64,000 nt of DNA, taken from Anagrus nilaparvatae. Taxonomy: Eukaryota > Arthropoda > Insecta > Hymenoptera > Mymaridae. Numbering within the stretch: position 1 is the first letter of the stretch; each line of letters begins with the position of its first letter. The notes beneath the pieces are model-generated. The model did no database searches. It saw only the letters and a list, made by a program, of their open reading frames with translations, and was not told the origin of the DNA. The stretch is taken from NCBI GenBank assembly GCA_022575985.1, contig JAKSXM010000007.1:71423001-71487000 (forward strand). The letters are read 5' to 3'. Below, one piece after another: positions 1-11,490 of this stretch. The position numbers and the translations under genes were made by a program.

Positions 1-327
1 CTATTTCTTATTTTCATGTTCTTCAATTATAATTAACTGAACTTTTTATTGTCAATAATTTAATCATTTATATTTTAATTATTTTATGTTTTTAACTTTC
101 ATAATATGCAAAAAAAAAAAAAAAAAAATTAAATAAAAATTGATTTTTGATATATTAATACTTTAATATTCATGTGAATTCTAATTAATCTCATATTTAA
201 CAATTTTCGGTCTTACTAATGCAAGTATTTTGTAAGACAATTATAAAGTAACCCAAAATTAGAATCACTTATACAATAGGAATGAAATAAAATTATAATT
301 AAAATATTATTTAGAACCAGTACTCAC
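1..327. other. AT-rich sequence downstream of the RGG gene's alternative exon
   Basis: No protein-coding signal is seen. There is an A-run near 110-128. If the 328-360 exon is used, this stretch is the start of an intron leading to exons left of the window. Confidence 0.5.
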
Positions 328-360
328 CATAATCTTGCTTTCCATAAGCGCCATTTTCAG
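328..360 (-). CDS. Alternative 33-nt coding microexon of the RGG/YG-rich gene
   Basis: On the minus strand a GATTATGCAG acceptor precedes 33 nt, followed by the strong donor GTGAGTA. The exon is phase 1 at both ends, so it joins in frame to the exon ending at 1091 and would encode AENGAYGKQDY, the same Tyr/Gly/Gln-rich character as the upstream protein. It bypasses the stop-containing exon at 868-990 and implies a longer isoform whose last exons lie left of the window. It could also be joined after exon 868-990 as part of the 3' UTR. The splice sites are seen; use of the exon is inferred. Confidence 0.5.
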
Positions 361-886
361 CTGCATAATCTATGTTTTAAAATAAAATAAATATATAAAG
401 CTGGGATATAATATAAGTTTTAATTATAATGTTAGTATAAAAATAACATGTTAATAATAAATTAAGAGAGAATTTTTTCTGAGCATTTACTGAAATTTGC
501 ATCACAGCTTTGAAAGAAATTGCAAGTAAAAATATTTAAATGATCCTTGAACATTACCTTAAAGATTTTAAAATATTTTTACTTTTAATTTCTCTCAGAG
601 GTATCCAAAATCCCACAGCAATTTCAATATTATTAGTTGAGTTTTTGCAAGTGCAGATACCATAAGTGCCAACAAAAATTTTTAATATTTCAATTTTAAT
701 GTTGAAGTTTTACTCTTTTAATTAAATTAAACTATAATGGACTTAGGTTTAACAAGAGGTAGGGCAGTAGAATGAAATTAAAAAATATTAATATTATAAC
801 TTTTAAAATATAAATTTCTGTGACAGAAATTAAAATATAAGTTAAGTTCAATGTAAAACAAACTGACCATTAGAATGCAGCATATG

Positions 887-2102
887 TTAATTGCTTCCAT
901 AATTCATAGTAGAATAATTAGGTTGGCCTTGATAATCATAGCCTGAATAATTAAAATATCCACTGTCCACTGCCTCTTGTTGATAAGTAGCTGCATGATC
1001 ATTATTTTTTTATAAGTAAAATAATTTTTTTAGACAAACATTCATTTTCAATCCCAACTTTCAAATCAGGATATCAAAATTTAGGTTTACCTGCAGGTGG
1101 CTGTTTTCCATAACCATATGGATCTGCATAACCAGAATTTACAACTGGAGGAGCTCCATATCTATTGTCGGGTGGTGGAGCTGTCGCATAACCTGTGGAT
1201 TGTGAGTAATCTGGTGGCTGTTGATATGTCTCGTATCCTTGATACGATTGTGGGTAGCCCTGCTGAGAGTATCCAGATCCATAAGAAACTGGAGGTTGTC
1301 CTGCAACTGCTCCATAACCATTTCCAGTACTACCATACCCTTGAGCTGGGGGTTGTGGTGCATAACCATTTGCTGGAGGGGCTTGTGGCATATCAAACCT
1401 TGGCCTTTTTGGTGGTCCTCCTGCTCCTGGTGGAGGTCCTCCTCGTTTTTGTGGCCCACCTCGTCCTCCTCTACTGTTTCCCCTGCCACCTAATCCTCTT
1501 GGCGCTCCTCTGATTCAAATATATATTAAAAATTAATTGAAAAACTCGTTTAATATTTCATAAAATAATGTTTTCATTACCTTCCACCACGACCTCCCCT
1601 ATCGTTTCCACGACCTCTGAAACCACCACCTCGACTGTCTCCTCGACCACGACCTCTGAAATTACCACCTCTTCCGCGAGGAGCAGATCCTGGACTTCCT
1701 GAATTTGCAGCAGGAGCACCTGATTCTGGTGGGGCGCTGAAAAAAAAAAAAATTAAATAAATGTGATTTAATTTTTTAAAACTTATATTAAATAAATTAC
1801 CCAGATGAAAAGTGTCCTCCTCCTCTACCTCTGTTAGGAGGTCCACCACGGCCTCTCATACCAGGAGGTCCTCCACGCATTCCACCGGGTCCACCACGCC
1901 CTCTCATTGGTGGCCCACCACCTCTCATGCCTCCAGGTCCACCTCTGAGCAATATTTAATTTTTAATTATTTTTTGAATAAAAGTATACTTAAAAAATAA
2001 TTATTAATCGATTTACCTTCCTCTATCCATACCACCTCGTCCTCGCATGGGTCCACCACGTCCTCGGGGTCCTCCACGAGCTACAACAGGCGGTGCTTCC
2101 AT
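887..2102 (-). CDS. RGG-box and Tyr/Gly-rich low-complexity protein (probable RNA-binding or condensate protein)
   Basis: Five coding exons on the minus strand: 2102-2017, 1944-1801, 1736-1581, 1509-1091 and 990-887 (stop TAA 887-889). They total 909 nt, 302 aa, and every join keeps frame. The ATG follows a CAG acceptor at 2109-2110, so a non-coding 5' exon is likely. Residues 1 to about 150 are built of RGG, GRGG and GGPP repeats with interspersed Met; a basic KRPRF stretch follows; about residues 165-300 are a Tyr/Gly/Gln/Pro tract with many GY, SY and YQ pairs. This is the composition of FUS/EWS-type RGG plus prion-like domains, which bind RNA and phase separate in the nucleus. No RRM, zinc finger or KH domain is visible, so the family is not identified. 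A donor at 866-867 after the stop lets exon 868-990 be spliced onward. Neighbouring polo is divergent. Confidence 0.75.
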
Positions 2103-2108
2103 TTATTT

Positions 2109-2339
2109 CTGCAAATTTATTTTTATTACAATACTGCAATTGAATTATCATATTAAATTATTTTAGAGTAGAGATTTCCGAAAATAAAAAATACATTAAC
2201 TTCGTGAAGAAACTTAATGATAACACTAACAAAACGTATTTATTATTTACACAGAAAAAAAAAAGCTTATCTTTACTGAATTTATAACAATTAATCTTTA
2301 ATTTATTGCCTAATTAATATATTTTATTAAATTACTTAC
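2109..2339 (-). other. Predicted 5' UTR intron of the RGG/YG-rich gene
   Basis: On the minus strand a GTAAGT donor lies at 2339-2334 and a TTTGCAG acceptor ends at 2109, seven bases upstream of the start codon. The sequence between is AT-rich with no coding signal. This predicts a non-coding first exon starting at or above 2340. Confidence 0.5.
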
Positions 2340-2600
2340 ATTCAATTAAAAAAAAGTAACTTTATTGTTATGTTATAAAAAATAAATCCACTACAAAGAA
2401 TAACACTGAACACTGTACTTGGAAGGAAAATGGACGCCGGCTTCTCAAAGCCGGAAAAAGAAGCATCAACCCCTTGCGCGCACAGTAATAACTAGAGTTC
2501 ATGTTACACAAATGGAGGAGTTTCTGTTTCTTTCTAACTCCCGCATTTATTTAAAGACTTTTGAAATTTCAAGATGGTACCGGAAGTTACGTTGGCCGGC
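2340..2600 (-). promoter_or_regulatory. Probable 5' UTR exon and core promoter of the RGG/YG-rich gene
   Basis: A locally GC-richer patch upstream of the predicted 5' UTR donor. It holds ACCGGAAGTT at 2579-2588, a consensus ETS/GABP site typical of TATA-less housekeeping promoters. A 74-codon open frame on the plus strand here (2419-2643) has no protein-like composition and is best read as UTR or promoter sequence. The motif is seen; promoter function is inferred. Confidence 0.4.
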
Positions 2601-3134
2601 TAAATTATTTATATTATTTACACAATTATACTTTTTTTTATAAATGATTATTATAATCAAATAAACTAAAAATTTGTTATACTAATTTTGGCATGATTTT
2701 GTATTGGAACTTTGTCAAATTTCTTTGATAAAAAGCAACTGTGATTTTTAGCAATATAAACAACTGTTTTGTTATCTATGAAAATAAGTAAAGAAAAGTA
2801 TTTATTTTTTAATTTTGCAATAAAAGATTTTCAAAGCTCATTACAAAAGAAATATGTTTTAAACAATAAATTTTGGGGAAGTTAACTTTACATAGGATGC
2901 AGTACTTATAATTTTTTAATTTTTTAAAAATATATAGAATATATCTCTGTCATAATTCATCACATATTCTTTGATAATAATAATTATGTTAAAAAATAAT
3001 AAAGTCAAGTTTTTTTCTTTTTCTGCAATTAATTTTATTTGAAACCTGATTTTAAACCCATTTTAAATAACGGGTGGTATATACTTTCTCTTTAAAAAAA
3101 TCGCCGGTAGATAGCAGAAGGGTAGCTCCCTCTT

Positions 3135-3371
3135 TTTATTGACCAATTGAAAAACGAATTAATACAGTTATGTTCTGATTGGTTAAGTTATTTAATTTAA
3201 AAAATACGTTGTGTTGTGTGCCTCTCTTCTTTTCTTAAAGCATACTATTAAAAGGACGAGTTCGTGAAAAAATTAAGGAAAGGTCTTAAAAGGATTAATA
3301 GAGCAGGGTTTTAATTTTTCCGGACCTTTCCGTTATTTTTTTTTTAATTTTTTTAATTAAAACTAATAAAC
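3135..3371 (+). promoter_or_regulatory. Probable polo promoter and 5' UTR with paired CCAAT boxes
   Basis: CCAAT at 3143-3147 and its reverse ATTGG at 3178-3182 lie 35 bp apart, about 190-230 bp upstream of the polo ATG. Paired NF-Y boxes about 30-35 bp apart are a known feature of G2/M gene promoters, fitting a mitotic kinase. A small hairpin (GGAAAGGTC at 3277-3285 with GACCTTTCC at 3323-3331) sits just upstream of the ATG, probably in the 5' UTR. No transcription start can be assigned. Confidence 0.45.
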
Positions 3372-5514
3372 ATGTCAAATAAAGAAGAAAAAGAAAGTGT
3401 TATCCCAGATGTAATATTTGATAAAAATACAGGAAGAAGTTACATGAAAGGAAGATTTTTCGGAAAGGTTTGTTTTATATATTTACTTCCATGCCTCTCT
3501 GTACGTTTTTTAATAAATCAAATGATTTTTTTTTAATTCTGTGAACAAAATTTTCTGTTGTACATTTTTATGTTATTCCAATAAACAAATAATTAATTTA
3601 ATAATAACATCAACATTGTTTTATTTACTAACACTCTTTCACCTAGTGGTCTGTAAATAAAAATTATTTGAATGATTAAAAATATGCATTTGATAAAATT
3701 GATGAAACTATTAACATTTTATTTAAAGTTCAAATAATATTTTTGTTTCAGGGTGGTTTTGCTAAGTGTTATGAAATTAGAGATTCTAAAACACATGATG
3801 TTTTTGCTGGTAAAATTGTACCCAAAACGTTGATGACAAAATCAAATCAACGAGAAAAAATGACTCAAGAAATAACAATTCACAAAAGTTTAAATCATAG
3901 GCACATTGTTGGTTTTCATGGATTTTTTGATGATAATTTTAATGTTTACATTATTTTGGAGCTTTGTAGAAAAAGGGTAATAATCTATTTTTCATCTTTA
4001 TTTATAATTATTTATTTAACTTATTTCTTACTTTGCAGTCTATGATGGAATTACATAAACGTAGAAAAGCTTTAACAGAATTTGAAACTAGATATTATAT
4101 GAAGCAAATTCTTGATGGCGTTTATTATTTACATCAAAATAAAATAATTCATCGCGATTTGAAACTTGGAAATTTATTTTTAAACGATGATTTACAAGTT
4201 AAAATTGGAGATTTTGGTTTAGCTACAAGGCTTGAACATGATGGAGAAAGAAAAAAGACATTATGTGGTACACCAAACTATATTGCTCCAGAAATTTTAA
4301 CTAAAGTTGGCCATTCTTATGAAGTAGACGTTTGGAGCATAGGATGTATTATGTACACGCTTCTTGTTGGAAAACCACCTTTTGAAACATCTAGCTTAAA
4401 AGAAACTTATGCAAGAATCAAACAAGTTCAATATAAAATACCATCGCAATTGCATAATACACCAGCTATTAATATGATATCTAGTATGTTACAAGGAAAC
4501 CCGGCAAGAAGACCAAGTGTTTCTAAATTACTCAAAGATCCATTTTTTACTTCTGGTTTTATGCCTGCAAGTCTGCCAGTTTCTTCTTTGACTATGGCTC
4601 CTCGTATAGATACTTTAGAATCTTATAATCGTAAACCACTTTCTAATATGGATATGAATAATAGTATTACAATTGAAGATGTTGTTACTAGAGCAACCAG
4701 TCCTAAAAGTAAAAATAAAGTCAATCTTCAAAGTGATTTACAAAAAACAGATCATGATATAAATACCATGCTTAAACAGTTAGAAGAACAGTTGGCTATG
4801 TTAATGAAAACAAAACCAAGAGAAATGGCTGCTTCAGATGAAATGACTGATCCAGATGCCCAACCATTTGTTTGGGTAAGCAAATGGGTTGATTATTCAG
4901 ATAAATATGGCTTTGGGTACCAATTATCAGATGATGGCGTTGGAGTTATGTACAATGATGGTACTCGGTTAATAATGTTAGCCAATAATTATAATATTCA
5001 TTACATCGATCGAGAAAGAGAAGAATTATATTATACTGTTAAAGATTATCCTCGTCATTTAGAAAAGAAAATGAAATTATTAAACTTTTTCCTTCGTTAC
5101 ATGAATGATCATTTAATGAAAGCAGGTGGTGCTGTAGCTGTAAAACAAAGCGATTCACTTGCAAGACCTCCATATATGCATCAGTGGTTTAGAACACAGA
5201 CTGCGGTTGTTATGTTATTAACAAATGGATCTTTACAGGTAAAATTAACGATTATTGTAAATTTATAAATATTTTAATTTATTAATTTGCTTTAGATAAA
5301 TTTCCAAGATCACACAAAAATTGTACTTTGTCCATTAATGGCTGCCGTAACTTACATAGATCAAGAAAAGAATTTCCGTACATACCGTTTTAAAACTATT
5401 CAAGAATTTGGTTGTTCTTCTGGACTTTATAAATGTCTAACATATGCTCATGGTAAATTAAATCTCATGAATTCAAAGTCTTACGCACGTTTAATAGCAA
5501 CATCAGAGAAATAA
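3372..5514 (+). CDS. polo: Polo-like kinase 1 (serine/threonine kinase Polo)
   Basis: Four exons: 3372-3467, 3752-3976, 4039-5238 and 5296-5514, with GT-AG introns all in phase 0; 1,740 nt, 579 aa (human PLK1 is 603). The start is the first ATG before a conserved [14 protein letters not shown] glycine loop (G31-A36). The kinase domain keeps lysine K53 (AGKIVPK), HRD with D147, DFG with D165 and activation-loop T181 in [10 protein letters not shown], equivalent to human T210. An RKPL destruction-box-like motif lies at R305. Two polo boxes follow: the first opens with [13 protein letters not shown] near residue 386, and the second holds the phosphopeptide pincer H513 and K515 in QDHTK. All key residues are intact, so the protein should be an active mitotic kinase acting at centrosomes, kinetochores and the midbody. 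Confidence 0.95.
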
Positions 5515-5515
5515 A
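5510..5515 (+). other. AATAAA overlapping the polo stop codon
   Basis: The TAA stop (5512-5514) lies inside a canonical AATAAA hexamer. If used, the 3' UTR would be only about 15-30 nt; other AATAAA hexamers occur further on in AT-rich sequence, so this may be chance. Confidence 0.3.
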
Positions 5516-7228
5516 GTTTTAAAACTAATGAATCCATTCCAATTATAGGAAATTTATAATTTAAGTTGTCAAAGAAATATACCAGAATAATTTTTGTACA
5601 TTATCGTATTTTTGGTATATTTTTTTTTGATTAAAAAAAAACATCTATTTTAGATTATTCTTTTTTAACTCTTTTTTTATCTTTAAAATATAGGTAATAA
5701 TTGATTAAAAAAAATAATTTTTATATTATTTTTTTTAATTAAATTTTTGATTAAAAGTTGTCTTTTTTAATTAAAATGGTTTACTTTATATTTTATCTTT
5801 GTTTTTATAATTTGTGATATTATGAAGAGATAAACTTTTTCTATTTGGATTATAATATAAAAAGCATAAATTTTAAATTGCTCTAATATTATAAATATTT
5901 GAGATTATTTTATTGAGTACACGTTAAAATGAATTTTTAAATCCATTCTTAACCATATCACAAATATATATTTATATTTTCGGTTATTTTGAGAATTAAA
6001 AAAAGAGTAAGAAAACGTATATGTTAGTTAAACTAATTAGTTTTATTATTAAAGGAGTAAATCTAAATTTTTAACATTATTAAAAAACTTGGAATCAATA
6101 TAAATTCAGGTAAAAATTATTTTTACTGTTTCATTGACAAAAAATCGTTAATTGATTTATAAAAATTATGTAATAATATTTTTTTACTGTGGTCGCATTA
6201 TTATAATGCACTAAATTTAAATGCTTGGCATTTTATGTTTTGTGTTTTTTATCTTAATTATTAAGTCGTATTTTTGATTTTAAAACACTACTAAAAAAAA
6301 AAACAAATTAAATTATTCAAAAATTCATTAAAATTATTTTCATTAAATTCCAATGTAAATAGATTTCATAAATTAGGTATAAATAAAAAAAATGTTCTCT
6401 CTCTCTCTCTCTCTCTCTTTCTTAATGAGTTTTTCTAAATATTTTAAGAATCTCTTTGTAATTTTTTTTTATTTTTGTAATTGGTTATAAAACATTTAAT
6501 ATTAAAAAAAAAAAATTTTTTTTTTTGAAAAAATTAATAAATAAAATTTTTTATATAATAATAATTTGAAATATTTGTTTTATGCATCTAATGTATAATT
6601 AAATTAATCTAAAAAAAAAAAATCAAAATTAAAATGTTTTAGATCTATTTCAACTTTTTGTAATTTTATACATGACAATATTTTTTATAATAAAGTATTA
6701 ATATTTAAAAAAAATAAGATAATTTATAATCATCATCAATCGTTTTGATAATTTTTGATAAAGAAATGGCAATTTTTTTTTCTTTTTTAATTCTGTATTA
6801 ATTTTTTTAACTTTTGTTTGCATGCATAAATTAATTAATAAATTGCAAACTATTTTTAGAATTTTCTTACAGGAATGTGATATAAATGAGTTTGAATAAA
6901 TTAATCTACAAATTTTTTGTTTTTAAATATATTTTATCTTTTTGATTAAAAAAAAAAAATGTTATTAATTGCTTCAATTCTATTTAAAAAGAGCAATGGA
7001 CAATTTTATAATTATAAAAGCAGCTAAAAAACGCGTATAAAAATTAAGAATTTGGCAATTTGCACTTTAGCCTATAGAACCATGCTTATCTTAATTACCG
7101 TTAATGAAGTTAAGAAATAATTATTGAAATCATATAGTTATTTAAATTAATTATCTTGGTGTTGAGTCGTAAATATTACATAAAAAAACTAACTAAAAAC
7201 ATAATTTTAAAATCATGCGGCTAAAAAA
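5516..7228. other. Intergenic AT-rich sequence after polo
   Basis: Poly-A/T runs and short low-complexity tracts only, apart from a (CT)n microsatellite. The first few hundred bases may include polo 3' UTR. No coding signal was seen on either strand. Confidence 0.6.
6397..6418. repeat. (CT)11 microsatellite
   Basis: Eleven uninterrupted CT dinucleotides, seen directly. Confidence 0.9.
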
Positions 7229-7890
7229 AGTACGTAGGAATTTCACCGATTTTTTTTCCTGATTTTTTTTTAAATTTGAAATAAGTATTAGATAAAATAT
7301 AAATTCATTTCTCATTAAAGTTTATTATCTTTTCAAAGAAAAGTAAAAAAATTTTTCCGTATGTTATAATTTTTTTTTCCTTTTTTTAATTACAGAAGAT
7401 TTTGCATTCAATGATTTTCTAACTTCGGTATTTAACATTTTATCTAAAGACAAAATTATTAAGCTAGTAACAAGATTTTCCAATTTTCCACTGATTTTCC
7501 AAAGTCAGAAAGTGGTAAAAAACTGGAAATTTTATTTTTTGTTAATTAGTTTTCTCATTTTAACATTTTCTCATAAACAAGATGCTGATTTAGAAAAAAA
7601 AATTCTGACATTGGAAAATCAGTGAAAAATGTGAAAATCTGACGTTAGAAATAATTCTTGTTTTATTCATCAAAAAATGGGCGATACACAAAACAAAAAT
7701 TAGTTAGAAATAATGTTAAATACCGACATTGGAAAATCATTGAAAACCTAAAAATATTGTAAAAAAAAAATTTCAACGTTGGTATAAAATCTTTGAAAAA
7801 CTAAAAAATATTAACAAGAAATGAATTTATTTTATTTACTTATTTCGAAATTAAAAAAAAACGTATAGTAAAACTTTCCTACACGTAGGA
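7229..7890. repeat. Foldback (palindromic) element, about 0.66 kb
   Basis: The left end TACGTAGGAA recurs inverted at the right end (TTCCTACACGTA). Internal segments are mirrored too: an AATTCATTTCT tract near 7300 against AGAAATGAATT near 7820, and a TAACTTCGGTATTTAACAT block near 7420 against an inverted match near 7715. There is no transposase frame. It is a non-autonomous DNA element or decayed foldback. Confidence 0.55.
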
Positions 7891-8577
7891 TCCTACTGTA
7901 ATTTTTTGAAAAAATAAAAAAAAGAAATTTTATTAAATTATGTAAAATACTTATGCAAAAGTATATGATAAATTAAAATGAACTTTACTAATGAAGATCA
8001 CTTGTATAGTAAACTAAAAAATTTAATTGCTGTTTAAATACTGTTTAATGAAAAAAAAATTCTAAATTTTTAATAATTACCAATCAATAATACTAGAAAT
8101 TTCATTCAAACAGATTTTCATTCAATTATATTATTTTTAAAAATATGTATTGTATTTTTTAGGTATGTTGAAAAATTAGGTTTTTATGTTTTATATTCAT
8201 TGTTCTTCACCTTGCAAACTGTTTATTACTATTTTAATTTTCGTTTTGAGAATATAATTATACTGTTTTCTTTAAATTTAATTTCTGATAAACTACAAGA
8301 ATCATTCCAGTAATAGTTTATGCAGCAGGGGTGAATAGGTAAATTAGCTCTTCTTGAGAACCAAAAATGAATAAATAAAATTTTCCTCCCATGAATTTTA
8401 AAATACCAATAATCAAAATACTTAATAAAGAGTGACACAAAATTTAGCCCATTTATTGTATTGCGAGTTTGAAAATTAAGCAAAAATAACGTACTTAGGT
8501 ATAGATGGCCTAAATTAATCCTTGTCAAAAACCAAAGAAGGGATAGTTTTTAGATTTAGCGTTAATTAATATTTAGA

Positions 8578-8984
8578 GGTAAAAAGTAACTTCCTTAGAT
8601 TAATAAAAAAAATTAAATTTTTTCGAAAAATTAGTAAATTTTCAAAAAAATTTGTAAATATTCGATAAAAATCGTAAATTTACGAAATTTAGTATATTAA
8701 CAAAAAATTAGAGTATTACCGATTTTTTTTGTGAATATACGTAAAAAGTTGTAAATTCATAATTATTTTTCGGAAGTTTACAACTATTTTTTGTACATTT
8801 TCGAAAAAAAATTGTAAATTATCAATTTTTCTTGCGAATTCACAAAAAAAAATCGAGAATACTCAAATGTTTTGTTAATATACTAAATTTAGTAAATTTA
8901 CGATTTTTGTCGAATAATTACAAATTTTTTCGAAAATGTTCTAATTTTTTTGTTAATATAAGGAAGTTACTTTTTACAGTGTAG
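8578..8984. repeat. Foldback MITE-like element with CAGTG end
   Basis: TAAAAAGTAACTTCC at the left is repeated inverted at the right (GGAAGTTACTTTTTA). The right end finishes CAGTG followed by TA, as in other elements of this window. Inner sequences (TAAATTTACGA, ATATTAACAAAA) are mirrored. About 0.4 kb and non-coding. Confidence 0.6.
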
Positions 8985-9749
8985 TTTTCCATTATTTAAG
9001 GGATTTTTTTTAATACATTTTTTGTTGTTTTATTGTTAAAGTTAAACCTAATTTAGGCTATTTACCCTAATTTAGGGTAATTTTTAAATACTTAAAAAAA
9101 ATAAAAACCATGCTTTTTTGGTTTTTTAAGGGTTAATTTAAGCCTAATTTTGTCATGTTTGAATTATTTACAAGCTCGCAATTGAAGTCCAAAAATCGGG
9201 CTAAAAAGGGTTTTCTTTTGCTCACTCTTTGGATGATAATATTTGGGGGTGTTCGGTTCGGGCATCGGTAGTGATGCCATTAATTATTACTTTTATTGTA
9301 TAATGATTACTTTACTCAGAAAGTGTATATTATCGCCGTCCAATTGCTCCATTACTTTTTGTGCAAATTTATTTAGATTTATCAGTGTTTTAAGTCTCGC
9401 ATGTTTCAAAAAACATTTGTCGGTTTGTTTATATAATGTATAAATAGTTATCAATTGATTTTATAAAATTTTATTATTATGGGTGTGAGTTTACCTAAAA
9501 TATCAGGTACCTGACCTAAAACCCCTTTTTTTCAAGTTTTTTTTTAGTTTTTCGGATTTTTAACTATAGAATAATTTTCTATATTCACTCTGATGTATAC
9601 TTATAGTCCTATACCGTATAGGTAGTGCAGGAAACCGGTCGAAAAGAGATCCTAGAACCTATTGTTAAAAACAACAAAGAAAATTTTTTTTTAAATTATT
9701 TGTTTTTATGTCTACTTTAAATAACCGTTAATTTTGTATGGCCAGAGGG
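8985..9749. other. Intergenic sequence without recognised features
   Basis: AT-rich sequence with scattered short open frames lacking protein character. Nothing else seen. Confidence 0.5.
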
Positions 9750-10080
9750 ATGGCATTTTCTGAAAATCAAGGTCAAAGGCCAACTTTTGGGTGGGTCATA
9801 AAATGAAAATTTTTATTAGTATAAAGATCTTATTGATGAAAAAAAAGTTAACATTTATTATGCGACAACTGGGAATTTGAAAATAAAATTTGCCCAAAAA
9901 TGAAAAAAATTCAATTCTTAAAATTATTGACTTTCTAATTAATTAATTAATTCTTTTAACAAATTTCGATTTTATTAAGCTTTATTTGACCCATAAGATT
10001 TTTGTGTCTATCATCAACGGTTTAAAATGCATTAAAAAAAAAACAGAAAAATTTGGCATTGATTTTCAGAAAATGCTATA
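9750..10080. repeat. Decayed inverted repeat
   Basis: GGCATTTTCTGAAAATCAAG near 9751 is matched inverted by TTGATTTTCAGAAAATGC near 10057, and further inner segments (GACC...CATAA) are mirrored with mismatches. Probably an old foldback element. Confidence 0.4.
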
Positions 10081-10961
10081 CTCCTCCCCCAAAGACGACA
10101 GTTACATAATGTAAACATCACAACAAGCAATTAAAAAAAAAAAATTATTTTGTATACTCTTTTTTCGTGGGTTTAAACCCTATTACCTTTCCTGAACTAT
10201 AGTAGTTTTTTTTCAAAAATTTTTTGGCTTTTTCGAAACTTGATCCGACCCACCCGTATTTTAAAAAAAACCATAAAAACTTAATTTTTTGATTTCGTTT
10301 GATAGGTAAAAACCCATTAAATTTCAAATTTTTATAAAATTAGCTGTATCAATACGAATATGACAAATTATAATCAACATTAAAATACAATCACGATAAG
10401 ATTATTAATGAACTTGTTGTACTTGAATCTTTGTCTGTTTTTTGCTTCTGTGCAATATTCTATAAAAAAGTGGGGGAAACGTATGTGTCTATGTGTGGTA
10501 CACTATGATTCAATGAAAAGAAATATAAACAGATCAGTTACTGTTAGGTTTTGGCGAATATAATGCTTTTAGTTTTTTTTTTTAATTTATTTTATTTTGT
10601 GTTATGTTTAAATTTATGAATATAAATATATTACTAAAATAGTGCATTGACAGAGTTTAATAGTGATAAATATTAATATTCTTTTAAAATATATAAAACT
10701 CTGCTAATATTGTTGTAAAACAACTGTTTGTGTTTCATTAATGTGTGTTACATAAAATAGAATTGCTAAAAACTGTATATTATGTATATGGGTCTTTTTC
10801 ACGAAAACGGTATACGTATATTGTGTTCTATGTTCTTATAATATTTCCAAAACAAAAGCTCTTTTATCCTTTTTTTCTTTTAATAAGTTGATAATCAATA
10901 TTTTTTGAATGTCCAAATCAATTATGCATGTATAGAAAAGAAAACAATAGTATATTTTTAA
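10081..10961. other. Intergenic sequence without recognised features
   Basis: AT-rich and non-coding in all frames as read. No repeat structure was recognised. Confidence 0.5.
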
Positions 10962-11010
10962 CCAAGGGATAAAAAAAAGAATAGCCCAGATCGCGCGTTA
11001 ATATTATTAC
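10962..11010. repeat. Fragment of the AGAATGGCCCAGATCG hairpin repeat family
   Basis: AAAAAAGAATAGCCCAGATCG followed by CGCGTTAATATTATTAC matches the ends of the longer elements at 36747-36960, 48840-49270 and 57553-57673 in this window. Confidence 0.45.
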
Positions 11011-11039
11011 CAATCAAGGTAAAACCGATATTTTAAATC

Positions 11040-11490
11040 TCTAGGCCAAAAAAGCCTATGTTCTACCTTGAAGGTTGACTTTTTTTCCTTTATATGCAAA
11101 ACTATGTTTTAAATCATAGGAAACATGCGTTTCGACTTCTGCATTCTGCCAGCACTCACTCGGGCATACATCAACATGCAAAGTCAAAACCAATATTTTG
11201 CCCTTTGTTTCAAAAATAGTTATTAAAAATATTTCATGTGATTCTCTCCTTGTACTGCACCGTATCGCCTGATAACTATTTTACTTATCCAGGGTAAAAA
11301 AAGCCTATTATCTACCCTAGGGAGATGGCTTTTTTGCCCATTGTATGTAAAACTATTGTTTAGAACACGGGAAAAAATACCGGGTTCGACTTTTGCATGC
11401 TGCCTGCACTTCTTCGTTACGCTTACTCGTGCATACAACTGCATGCATAGTCAAAACCAATATTTTGACCCTTGTTTAAAAAATAGCTAA
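11040..11490. repeat. Two tandem copies of a dispersed repeat of about 190 bp
   Basis: Copy 1 spans about 11040-11220 and copy 2 about 11280-11490. Both run through AAAAAAGCCTAT, TTCTACC, a GACTTTTGCAT-like block, TGC(A/C)AGCACT or TGCCTGCACT, GCATACA and AAAGTCAAAACCAATATTTTG, ending with AAAAATAG. Further copies are at 60135-60330 (full) and 28560-28690 (partial). The 73-codon frame across copy 2 is a by-product. Confidence 0.65.

Noticed and set aside
1097..1513. Long plus-strand frames over the RGG gene's fourth exon
   Set aside because: They are antisense shadows of the low-complexity minus-strand exon 1091-1509; no splice logic or domain supports them.
2419..2643. 74-codon plus-strand ORF near the promoter
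   Set aside because: Low protein character, overlaps the predicted 5' UTR and core promoter of the minus-strand gene.
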